A stretch of DNA of 19,790 nt from positions 1-19,790 of the forward strand of contig NZ_WJFC01000242.1 of assembly GCF_009725235.1 (NCBI RefSeq), in the 5' to 3' direction. The position numbers were made by a program, and so were the translations under genes. Origin of the DNA: Scytonema sp. UIC 10036 (GTDB lineage: Bacteria > Cyanobacteriota > Cyanobacteriia > Cyanobacteriales > Nostocaceae). Below the pieces are notes generated by a model that was given only the letters and a program-made list of their open reading frames with translations, made no database searches and had not been told where the DNA came from. How positions within the stretch are numbered: the stretch's first letter is position 1; every line of letters starts with the position of its first letter. Below are positions 14,453 through 19,790 of this stretch, piece after piece.

Positions 14453-14544
14453 ACATAAGTTAAAAAAATAAAAAAAGTTTTCAGCCTCGGTCCCATCGAC
14501 ATTTGGATTCCTCAATGTACCTCGGTTTGACACCGAGGTTTTTT
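14453..14544 (+). ncRNA. candidate small RNA or attenuated leader
   Basis: A possible promoter starts with TTGACA at 14418-14423, with a weak -10 (TTAATT/TAATTT) 17-18 bases on. About 90 bases later comes a strong terminator. The inferred RNA has a first CCTCGGT (14485-14491), a small hairpin ACATT..AATGT (14499-14518) with loop TTGGATTCCTC, then the terminator stem. The first CCTCGGT could pair with the same ACCGAGG strand as the terminator, giving two alternative folds. No open reading frame of note follows. The transcript would end six bases before the convergent nadR stop codon. Confidence 0.35.
14519..14544 (+). terminator. intrinsic terminator
   Basis: ACCTCGGT-TTGAC-ACCGAGGT is a perfect 8-bp stem with a 5-base loop followed directly by T6. 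The U-run is on the plus strand only, so it serves plus-strand transcription rather than nadR. Confidence 0.8.
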
Positions 14545-14550
14545 GTACAC

Positions 14551-15558
14551 CTAAAAAACGCGGGATACCTGGTAGTGCAATATCCCATCTACTGCAGCAA
14601 CACTTAATTTAAAGCGTTCTTCCCAACTTCCTCTAATAACGGCAAAACGCCTGCCCCTAGATTCCAGTGATTGAATACAGCGATCGCGAAACTCTTCTCT
14701 TCGGTGAGGTAAAAACCTTTGGCGATCGTCAACCCAAGGAACATCAACATCCAACAACAAATACAAATCATACTGCCGTTGATTTGCCTCATCATGAATC
14801 CACTGAGGACACTCCCCAAACAAAACATCACTCCAAATAGTTGTAGTAATCAAATCTGTATCGCAAAAAAGAAGACGGTTTGCTTGTCTGGCTAAAGCAT
14901 CTTCTGAAGCAATTTGACCTCTCGCAATCTTGGGAATATCCTCAAAATCGCACCATCCTCCCTTAAAATCAAGCAATCCGCGAGCGTACTCGCTAACACA
15001 AACAGTATTGTAGTGAGAAGCTAAGTTTTGTGCCAAAGTCGATTTGCCCGTAGATTCGGGACCAAAAATGCAGATGCGCCGAACAAAATACGGTCGAACA
15101 CAGGGCGGTATGTAATTCCAGTGAGCAATCGGGTTTTGCCGTACTTTAGTTCCAGAGATGTTAACCGTGGTGCGCGAATGGTCTACAGGGACATAAGTCC
15201 CCCCAAGAATTTCTGCCAATTTCCAACCGTAATCCTCAGAAGCGAATACGTAATCTGGGCCTGTAGGCAGTACTCTCCGAATAGTATCATACCAGATTTG
15301 CCAAAAATCAGGATGCTCCTTTGGTTCTTGGGGATTTTCATCAGTCACATGCACGACCTCCACATCCGGAAACATTTCCCGCATCCAACAGTAACGAAGA
15401 TATCCGGGAATTGGTTCAGATTGAATAGAACAAACAAGAACTGTGAGGTGCTCAACGTAGTTTCGGGCAAAATCAACCAGATACTGGTGTCCTAAATGAG
15501 GAGGCATAAACTTGCCCAGTATCATCCCAGTACCTGTTTTTTGTAAGCCTTTTTCCAT
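14551..15558 (-). CDS. nadR: NadR-type bifunctional NMN adenylyltransferase / ribosylnicotinamide kinase
   Basis: The 335-residue protein makes NMN from nicotinamide riboside and then NAD from NMN, both with ATP. The N-terminal nucleotidyltransferase domain shows GKFMPPHLGHQYL (GxFxPxHxGH motif, residues 15-27) and the ISGTKVR motif near residue 133. The C-terminal kinase domain has Walker A GPESTGKST near residue 166 and a DTDLITT segment. The helix-turn-helix of enterobacterial NadR is absent, so it is probably not a repressor. It overlaps pnuC by 37 bases if it starts at 15558; an internal ATG at 15525 forms an ATGA overlap with the pnuC stop, but would trim the first beta strand, so the longer start is preferred. 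Codon 30 onward (VDFARNYVEHLTVLVCSIQS) is typical. Confidence 0.93.
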   Translation of the reverse strand: MEKGLQKTGTGMILGKFMPPHLGHQYLVDFARNYVEHLTVLVCSIQSEPIPGYLRYCWMREMFPDVEVVHVTDENPQEPKEHPDFWQIWYDTIRRVLPTGPDYVFASEDYGWKLAEILGGTYVPVDHSRTTVNISGTKVRQNPIAHWNYIPPCVRPYFVRRICIFGPESTGKSTLAQNLASHYNTVCVSEYARGLLDFKGGWCDFEDIPKIARGQIASEDALARQANRLLFCDTDLITTTIWSDVLFGECPQWIHDEANQRQYDLYLLLDVDVPWVDDRQRFLPHRREEFRDRCIQSLESRGRRFAVIRGSWEERFKLSVAAVDGILHYQVSRVF

Positions 15559-16091
15559 GTTAAATACCCCAGTACTGCCAAGATGAGAAACACAGCATAA
15601 AGCCCTGTTGTTGGATAAAGTTCCTTAGCTGCGTAGACGCCAACTGCTAATATATCCACTGCAATCCAAATTAGCCAGCACTCCAAAATTTTCTTTGCCA
15701 TCAACCACTGAGCAATCAGACTCATAATTGTAATAGCTGCATCTGGGTAAGGCAAAGCGGCGTTTGTATAACGATGCATGACAAAACCAAGCAAGAAAGT
15801 TCCGGCGATCGCAACTCCACACCAAATAATTGCCTGTACCCGAGCGATACGACTGACCCGAAGTTCTCCCCGGTCTTGACCTCCATGCAACCACACGTAC
15901 CAACCGTAGATTTGCAGGAAAACATAGATGACTTGCAAGATGGCATCCGAATACAAACGAGCTTCAAAAAAAATAAAGATGTATAAAAACACCATCACTA
16001 TGCCCGTAGGCCAGCACCAGATATTTTCTTTGACAGTCAGCCAAACGCTTACTAAGCCCAAGACAGCAGCAACGACTTCAATGGAATTCAT
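15522..16091 (-). CDS. pnuC: nicotinamide riboside transporter PnuC
   Basis: The 189-residue inner-membrane protein has about seven hydrophobic helices and the signature VWLTVKENIWCWPTGIV near residues 16-32, plus LQVIYVFLQIYGWYVW and ECWLIWIAVDILAVGVY, which line the substrate path in this SWEET-like transporter family. It facilitates nicotinamide riboside entry, trapped by phosphorylation by the overlapping downstream nadR. The gene pair is therefore an NAD-salvage operon. The ATG at 16091 is followed by MNSIEVVAAVLGLVS. The 108 bases upstream are AT-rich and show no recognisable riboswitch or repressor box. Confidence 0.93.
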   Translation of the reverse strand: MNSIEVVAAVLGLVSVWLTVKENIWCWPTGIVMVFLYIFIFFEARLYSDAILQVIYVFLQIYGWYVWLHGGQDRGELRVSRIARVQAIIWCGVAIAGTFLLGFVMHRYTNAALPYPDAAITIMSLIAQWLMAKKILECWLIWIAVDILAVGVYAAKELYPTTGLYAVFLILAVLGYLTWKKAYKKQVLG

Positions 16092-16199
16092 TTAATCACT
16101 TTTATTTATTAATTCAAGAAATAATAATATTTGCTTTTATCAGTTAGATAACATACAAATGAATTAGGGAAACAAAAGGCTCTACTCAAGAGGTGAGAG

Positions 16200-16268
16200 A
16201 TGGAACAACGAATTTGTCAGCTAAGTTTTCTCAATAGTATCGTTTATTTAAGAGGTAAGTTATGTTAG
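16200..16268 (+). CDS. possible 22-residue leader ORF overlapping the next gene
   Basis: The ATG at 16200 has AAGAGGTGAG a few bases upstream and opens MEQRICQLSFLNSIVYLRGK followed by LC. It ends at TAG 16266-16268, overlapping the ATG of the next gene (16262) by 7 bases in another frame. The Shine-Dalgarno of the next gene (AAGAGGTAAG) lies within its last codons. The layout suggests translational coupling. It could instead be an untranslated leader. Confidence 0.35.
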   Translation: MEQRICQLSFLNSIVYLRGKLC

Positions 16269-16510
16269 AACACTTAGACAAGGATGAGTTTCTTTATCAG
16301 AAACGAACATATCGCGGTCCGTTTCATCCTACAGCTTTATTATTCAATGCCAACTTACAAGAATTTGCAACAAGAGTCAGTTACATCTCCAACCTACAAA
16401 CTCTTGGAAAGCTTTCTCCGCAAGAGGCTTACGAGCAAATTGACACTCTTTGGAATCAGTTAAAAAGCAGCTACTCTTCACTGGGATTGGATTCAACAAC
16501 ACTGAATTAG
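16262..16510 (+). CDS. DUF7219-type small cyanobacterial protein
   Basis: The 82-residue acidic soluble protein contains DEFLYQKRTYRGPFHPTALLFNANLQEFA, quoted as FLYQKRTYRGPF and FNANLQEFATRVSYISNLQ, then LGKLSPQEAYEQIDTLWNQL. This matches what I remember of the DUF7219 family, found widely in cyanobacteria and of unknown function. The pattern predicts two or three helices. It has a Shine-Dalgarno (AAGAGGT, 8 or so bases before ATG). It is transcribed divergently from pnuC across a 170-base region and overlaps a possible leader ORF. Confidence 0.75.
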   Translation: MLEHLDKDEFLYQKRTYRGPFHPTALLFNANLQEFATRVSYISNLQTLGKLSPQEAYEQIDTLWNQLKSSYSSLGLDSTTLN

Positions 16511-16578
16511 TACAAGCAGCACAGTACAGTAACACAGTATTACGTTTTTTAGCATTAGAGACCAGTCCCCTTACGTCA

Positions 16579-16597
16579 AGACTAGCCATGCTAGTCT
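16579..16597. terminator. 8-bp hairpin downstream of the DUF7219 gene
   Basis: AGACTAGC-CAT-GCTAGTCT is a perfect inverted repeat 69 bases past the stop, and the flanking TAGAGAC and GTCTCTA allow an alternative longer pairing. There is no T-run, so termination is inferred. The rest of 16511-16716 shows no gene. Confidence 0.4.
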
Positions 16598-16716
16598 CTA
16601 CATATCCTAAGGAACTTCCAGGAAATAAAATATACAATTAATCAAAATGATAATCACCAGAGTTATATGGATGCCCAAGCTAGGAAGCCATTCTTCTGAA
16701 CACGAACAATCAAAAA

Positions 16717-18048
16717 TTAGGTATCTAGAGTAGCAGACCATCTGAGAATTTCTGCTTCCATCTCGTCTTGAGAAGAGAACCTTAACGGTTCATAGCAGCC
16801 CAAAGGAAAATTTACAGTTCTTACTGTACATCTGTTGCAAAAAGTGCAAGGCTTTTCAGGTTCGTTTTTTCCTTTTTTAAAAACCTTCAACAAATCTGGA
16901 TTAGCTAATAGTGGTCTTGCCATTGAAACCAAATCACATTTTTGCTCGCGCAAGGTAGCTTCTATCAAATCTCGTTGCTGGAATCCGCCATTTGCAACAA
17001 TCGGAATATTAACCGCTTTTTTGAATTTATGGGCGTGTTCGGCATTGATTCCAGGTACAAACTTCCATCCTCTACCCAAAATTAAACTCAATATAGGTTT
17101 TGGAATTGCATTGAGCAACATGGCTCGGATGTTAGTTTTGAGACTCAAATGACGATTAGAGTTAACAAACATTCTTAATTCGTCGATAGGAAAAGATCCA
17201 GGATTTTCTTTGGGATTGATAAAGCCAAATCCAGCAGATATATGTAAATAATCAATGCCTAGTTTTTCCAGTTCCTTGGCATAGAAAATATTTTCTTCTA
17301 AACCATTTCCTATAAAATAATGCTGGATGGGAAATATGACAGGTAATCTGAGATTTATTGGTAGGTAATTATAATCTACTGCTGACAATCTAATTCCAAA
17401 GAGAAAGTCGGAACCTACAGTTTGGCGAACGGCTTTGACAATTTTTTGTAAAAAATGAAATCTCTTTTCTACAGATCCGCCGTATTCATCCGTTCTTCGA
17501 TTCGAGACTGGATTTAAAAATTGATGAATAATATAGCCCTTGGAAGCCGTAATTTCTAAGCCATCGCAACCCGTTTCTCGAACTCGTCTTGCTGCTTCGG
17601 CAAAGTTATGAATCGTCTGTTCGATTTCTTCCACAGACATTTCAATGCTGTGATTGCGATACCCAAATAAAAGATCGAAGACGGAAGAAGCAGATTTTGC
17701 ATCTGCTTCCTGAGAAAATAAACTCGTCTGAGTCTGATAGCCAGCATCTCCAAGTTGGATGATATATTTGCAGCCATATTTTTGAACACCTTGAATTCCT
17801 TCTCGCAATGGTTTAATAAATTTATCATTGCTAATCTTGGGGTATTCTAATGGCGACCATCTGCGGTCATCTACGGTAATTGTTGCTGAAATAATTCCAG
17901 CCACATCGTTTTCCGCGAATCTTTTTTCAAAATTTTTCCACGCAGAATTTACAGTTCCATCGTAGTAAGAGGTTCTTCCTCCAATAGACGACCTTAGAAT
18001 TCGATTTTTTAATGTGACATTTTTAATTGTAAACGGTTCAAAAATCAT
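16717..18048 (-). CDS. Old Yellow Enzyme-family NADH:flavin oxidoreductase with Fe-S cluster
   Basis: The 443-residue FMN-binding TIM-barrel protein belongs to the OYE group with a C-terminal iron-sulfur motif. It begins FEPFTIKNVTLKNRILRSS. It carries QFLNPVSNRRTDEYGGSVEK at about residues 176-195 and ends with Cys401, Cys404, Cys407 and Cys418 (CTFCNRC..C), the ligands of a 4Fe-4S cluster as in 2,4-dienoyl-CoA reductase. The large FAD/NADPH domain of that enzyme is missing. The usual HGAHGY active-site pair is replaced: the sequence reads EITASKGY, with Thr167 and Lys170. It presumably reduces an activated C=C bond, but the substrate is unknown and the chemistry may differ. A perfect Shine-Dalgarno AAGGAGG (18054-18060 complement) sits 5 bases before the ATG. 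Confidence 0.88.
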   Translation of the reverse strand: MIFEPFTIKNVTLKNRILRSSIGGRTSYYDGTVNSAWKNFEKRFAENDVAGIISATITVDDRRWSPLEYPKISNDKFIKPLREGIQGVQKYGCKYIIQLGDAGYQTQTSLFSQEADAKSASSVFDLLFGYRNHSIEMSVEEIEQTIHNFAEAARRVRETGCDGLEITASKGYIIHQFLNPVSNRRTDEYGGSVEKRFHFLQKIVKAVRQTVGSDFLFGIRLSAVDYNYLPINLRLPVIFPIQHYFIGNGLEENIFYAKELEKLGIDYLHISAGFGFINPKENPGSFPIDELRMFVNSNRHLSLKTNIRAMLLNAIPKPILSLILGRGWKFVPGINAEHAHKFKKAVNIPIVANGGFQQRDLIEATLREQKCDLVSMARPLLANPDLLKVFKKGKNEPEKPCTFCNRCTVRTVNFPLGCYEPLRFSSQDEMEAEILRWSATLDT

Positions 18049-18325
18049 AGGAACCTCCTTATATATCGCTTTCGGTCAAAGGTTCATTGAAGTTTTCATA
18101 CCGAACTTTTACATCCACTTCTGCTCCTAGTTAACTGACAAAACTTTAAGTTTAAGAAATTGAAGTCGATAAAAAAGGAATTTTTTTAAGTTTATCATCA
18201 CAAATGATTTGGTCGCAAATAACTATAAATTTTGTTACAAAATCATAAAAATTTATATAACAAGCATTAGGGGATTATGAAAGTACAACCAAAAGAAGTT
18301 GTTTTGTATGTAGCAAAATTAAATT

Positions 18326-18463
18326 TTATGTCTCGTTGTTTTTATTTATACGATGAAGATAAGTTTTAATGGTTTTATAGGAAAGACCAGTTTCTCGGCT
18401 CATGTGTCCTTGGGAATAGTCAACTTCCTGCATAGTTGCATGTTTATATTTCTGTGGGTTCAT
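18326..18463 (-). CDS. possible 45-residue helix-turn-helix protein or relic
   Basis: A minus-strand frame from ATG 18463 reads MNPQKYKHATMQEVDYSQGH, then MSRETGLSYKTIKTYLHRIN, then KNNET. The middle part looks like a helix-turn-helix (sRETGLSyKTIKtYL), as at the N-terminus of IS21-type transposases or in LuxR-type regulators. It may be a small regulator or the stub of a decayed transposase. It lies inside the 660-base gap 18049-18708; 18049-18325 of that gap is AT-rich upstream sequence of the flavin oxidoreductase gene with no other recognisable element. Confidence 0.35.
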   Translation of the reverse strand: MNPQKYKHATMQEVDYSQGHMSRETGLSYKTIKTYLHRINKNNET

Positions 18464-18708
18464 GTGCTAGCCCTGTAAAGATGGATCAAAACTTCAGGCA
18501 ATTAACCGCTTGCTTACCTCTTACCTGGAGCGTTCTCTGCGTTCTCTATGGTTTACAGCAGTTTTCACTTAAATAAACCACACCGTTTGTCAGGGCGCTC
18601 TTGCGTTGCGCCCCTACGACTGTAGTCTATTTACCTGAAAATGGTTGTAAAAGTAATTTTTTTACCAGATGCCGTTTCTATACCATAGAAACAAGAAATA
18701 GATTTGTA
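18464..18708. other. non-coding stretch with dispersed repeat hairpin
   Basis: This gap has the phrase GTTCTCTGCGTTCTCTATGG, common between genes in these genomes, and a hairpin GGGCGC-N9-GCGCCC at 18593-18613 within GGGCGCTCTTGCGTTGCGCC. I see no gene in it. Confidence 0.5.
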
Positions 18709-19044
18709 TTAGTTAGAACTGCCAAATCGCTTGCGATCGCGCAGTTGCTCTACGATATAATCTTCTAGTTCTTGCCTTTCTCGGCTGCTAGCATTTCTGT
18801 GATAAGTTCTTCCAGTTTCCTGAATAAACTTACGTTTCTCACTTTGAGAGGCACTGAGTTTACCTCCAGGTTTCTTGAGAGTTTTCTGTAAATCCTCCCA
18901 GGTTTTTTCACCAACAATTTCACCTAGTTGTACGAGTGCTTTCGGTAATAATCTTTTTGCCTCTTGACGAAATTCATCATCTGTATCGAGAGAGGCTATA
19001 TCTACGCTGCTAAAGTCAAGACTAATTTGCTGAAATTTACTCAT
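18709..19044 (-). CDS. hypothetical protein, 111 residues
   Basis: Not recognised. The protein is highly charged and predicted helical. It has an acidic N-terminal part (LDFSSVDIASLDTDDEF), a central helix (QEAKRLLPKALVQLGEIVGE), then a basic segment (DLQKTLKKPGGKLSASQSEKRKF) and a C-terminal charged helix (SSRERQELEDYIVEQLRDRK). There are no Cys residues, membrane segments or signal peptide. GAGGAA about 10 bases before the ATG is an acceptable Shine-Dalgarno. It stands alone, with repeat-rich gaps on both sides. Confidence 0.6.
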   Translation of the reverse strand: MSKFQQISLDFSSVDIASLDTDDEFRQEAKRLLPKALVQLGEIVGEKTWEDLQKTLKKPGGKLSASQSEKRKFIQETGRTYHRNASSRERQELEDYIVEQLRDRKRFGSSN

Positions 19045-19089
19045 CTAAAAATTCCTCTATACCAAATACACAGTTTAACTTAATTGACC

Positions 19090-19110
19090 TCTCCCCTAGG
19101 GAGATTTTTT
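19090..19110 (+). terminator. hairpin with T-run
   Basis: TCTCCC-CTA-GGGAGA followed by T6 has the form of a plus-strand intrinsic terminator, but no plus-strand gene precedes it. It lies in the upstream region of the minus-strand 111-residue gene and may belong to a repeat. Confidence 0.45.
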
Positions 19111-19137
19111 CATTGGGACTGTCTTTAGTGGTAGAGG

Positions 19138-19186
19138 CGAGGCGGAGCCTCGATCTATGCATTCCCAAGCTCCGCCTGGGAACGAG
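19138..19186. repeat. dispersed palindromic repeat, partial copy C
   Basis: CGAGGC-GGA-GCCTCG (19138-19152) is followed by ATTCCCAAGCTCCGCCTGGG and AACGAG. It is the right half of the 110-bp unit at 2669-2778 and lies in the orientation opposite to copy B. The left hairpin arm has a mutation (CCCAAGC). Confidence 0.65.
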
Positions 19187-19200
19187 AACTCCCTACCCCC

Positions 19201-19389
19201 TTAAATAAAGGAGTTGCTCGTTAAAGAGGATGCTTGAACTCCAGTTAAGACTGCTAGATGTTTTTGATTGGAATTGTCAAAGATAAAGGTGTTGCTCAGA
19301 ACTTGAGTTATGGATAGGGCAGAGCAGGTTAAGCTACCTGATAGACGAATGACGTCTTCTCCTACACGGAAATCGTTAATGTGTAAGAA
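19201..19389 (-). pseudogene. C-terminal relic of a calcium-binding (RTX-like) exoprotein
   Basis: An open minus-strand frame without a start codon reads FLHINDFRVGEDVIRLSGSL, then TCSALSITQVLSNTFIFDNS, then NQKHLAVLTGVQASSLTSNS and FI before the stop TAA. The pattern (ItDFrvGeDvIrLSGsL..L.i.q...nTfI......LAVLtGVqAssLTsnsFI) is the repetitive ending I recall from cyanobacterial hemolysin-type calcium-binding and related cell-surface proteins. A stop codon bounds the frame upstream and no secretion or nonapeptide repeats remain, so it is a remnant, and its C-terminus is adjacent to repeat copy C. Confidence 0.55.
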
Positions 19390-19480
19390 TTAACAATAAA
19401 CAAGAACTTTTAAAGTTTTGTAGACAATTTACAGACAAACCTATTTCTGCATTTATTTAAAATCTTATAGAAAATTAACA

Positions 19481-19637
19481 AAATTTTGAAAACCGAGTTT
19501 TCAAAGTATTATGCTGTAATCCTTATACTACTTTTAGTACAAAACACTGGTTGCATAATACCATTCTGAAACGGTTCTAAGCTTTGCTAAACTTTGTCAT
19601 ATTTCTAATACTTTTGAAAACTGAGTTTTCAAAATTT
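19481..19637. repeat. pair of facing palindromes (possible operators or MITE ends)
   Basis: TTTGAAAAC-CGA-GTTTTCAAA (19485-19505) and TTTTGAAAAC-TGA-GTTTTCAAAA (19612-19634) are palindromes of 9 and 10 bp arms. Each carries GTATTA on the inner side, so the two form inverted arms of about 31 bases enclosing 94 bases. The surrounding stretch 19390-19790 is very AT-rich, has no gene I can see, and probably holds the promoter of a gene right of the window. Confidence 0.75.
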
Positions 19638-19790
19638 AATCCTTAATCAAAGTGACCACTCTCTGCCTATCCTTGTGATAGTTTTTTTTCGTAAAAAAGT
19701 ATTACAAGCACTTCTAAATTTAATTCTGTTTGTAGATAATTTGATAAAATAAAGAAAGTGAATTGTAATTATAAAAATCTTGTTATAAGC

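Noticed and set aside
16092..16199. Riboswitch or NAD-dependent operator upstream of pnuC
   Set aside because: I looked for a conserved hairpin pair or clear palindrome and saw only AT-rich sequence.
18277..18369. 30-residue plus-strand ORF starting MKVQPKEVVLYVAK
   Set aside because: No good ribosome-binding site and no recognisable motif; the overlapping minus-strand frame has a better protein signature.

Overview
The window looks like chromosomal DNA from a filamentous cyanobacterium, most likely of the order Nostocales. It carries photosystem and CO2-uptake genes (psbY, a ChpX/CupB CO2 hydration protein, a gamma-carbonic anhydrase homologue), pilM, several cyanobacteria-only small proteins, frequent GCGATCGC (HIP1-type) octamers, and a very high load of heptameric tandem repeats and dispersed palindromic repeats between genes. 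No tRNA, rRNA, CRISPR array or intact transposase gene was seen.

Left part (1-7.6 kb): cupB on the plus strand converges on a minus-strand block: methionine aminopeptidase, an exported cupredoxin, a large two-domain M16 metallopeptidase, a VOC/glyoxalase-fold protein and a zinc-ribbon-like cyanobacterial protein. A divergent promoter region then leads into the gamma-carbonic anhydrase homologue (GTG start). Middle (7.6-13.2 kb): psbY (41 codons), folC, a sugar-type ABC solute-binding lipoprotein on the minus strand, pilM, a PIN-domain protein and an unrecognised 154-residue protein. pilM is not followed by pilN.

The stretch 13.25-14.55 kb is a gene graveyard. It holds the 3' end of a decayed nadR-like gene interrupted by a 136-bp element with terminal inverted repeats and a 10-bp target duplication, then C-terminal relics of a TPR-type and a WD40 protein. 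Just before the intact nadR there is a plus-strand terminator that may end a small RNA. Next comes an NAD-salvage operon read right to left: pnuC (nicotinamide riboside uptake) overlapping nadR (kinase plus adenylyltransferase). Right part (16.2-19.8 kb): a DUF7219-type small protein with an overlapping leader ORF, an Old Yellow Enzyme-family flavin oxidoreductase with unusual active-site residues, a possible 45-codon helix-turn-helix ORF, a 111-residue unknown protein, the C-terminal relic of a calcium-binding/RTX-like exoprotein, and an AT-rich region with two facing copies of a palindrome.

I see no single coherent new multi-gene system. The most distinctive signals concern repeat biology. 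Heptamer arrays coincide with gene ends and supply stop codons in all frames. A 50-bp repeat is duplicated in frame inside a peptidase and read in two different frames. A non-autonomous mobile element sits in a nadR relic, and removing it restores the alignment with the intact gene 1 kb away. All functional calls rest on reading motifs by eye and on recalled family knowledge; no search was run.
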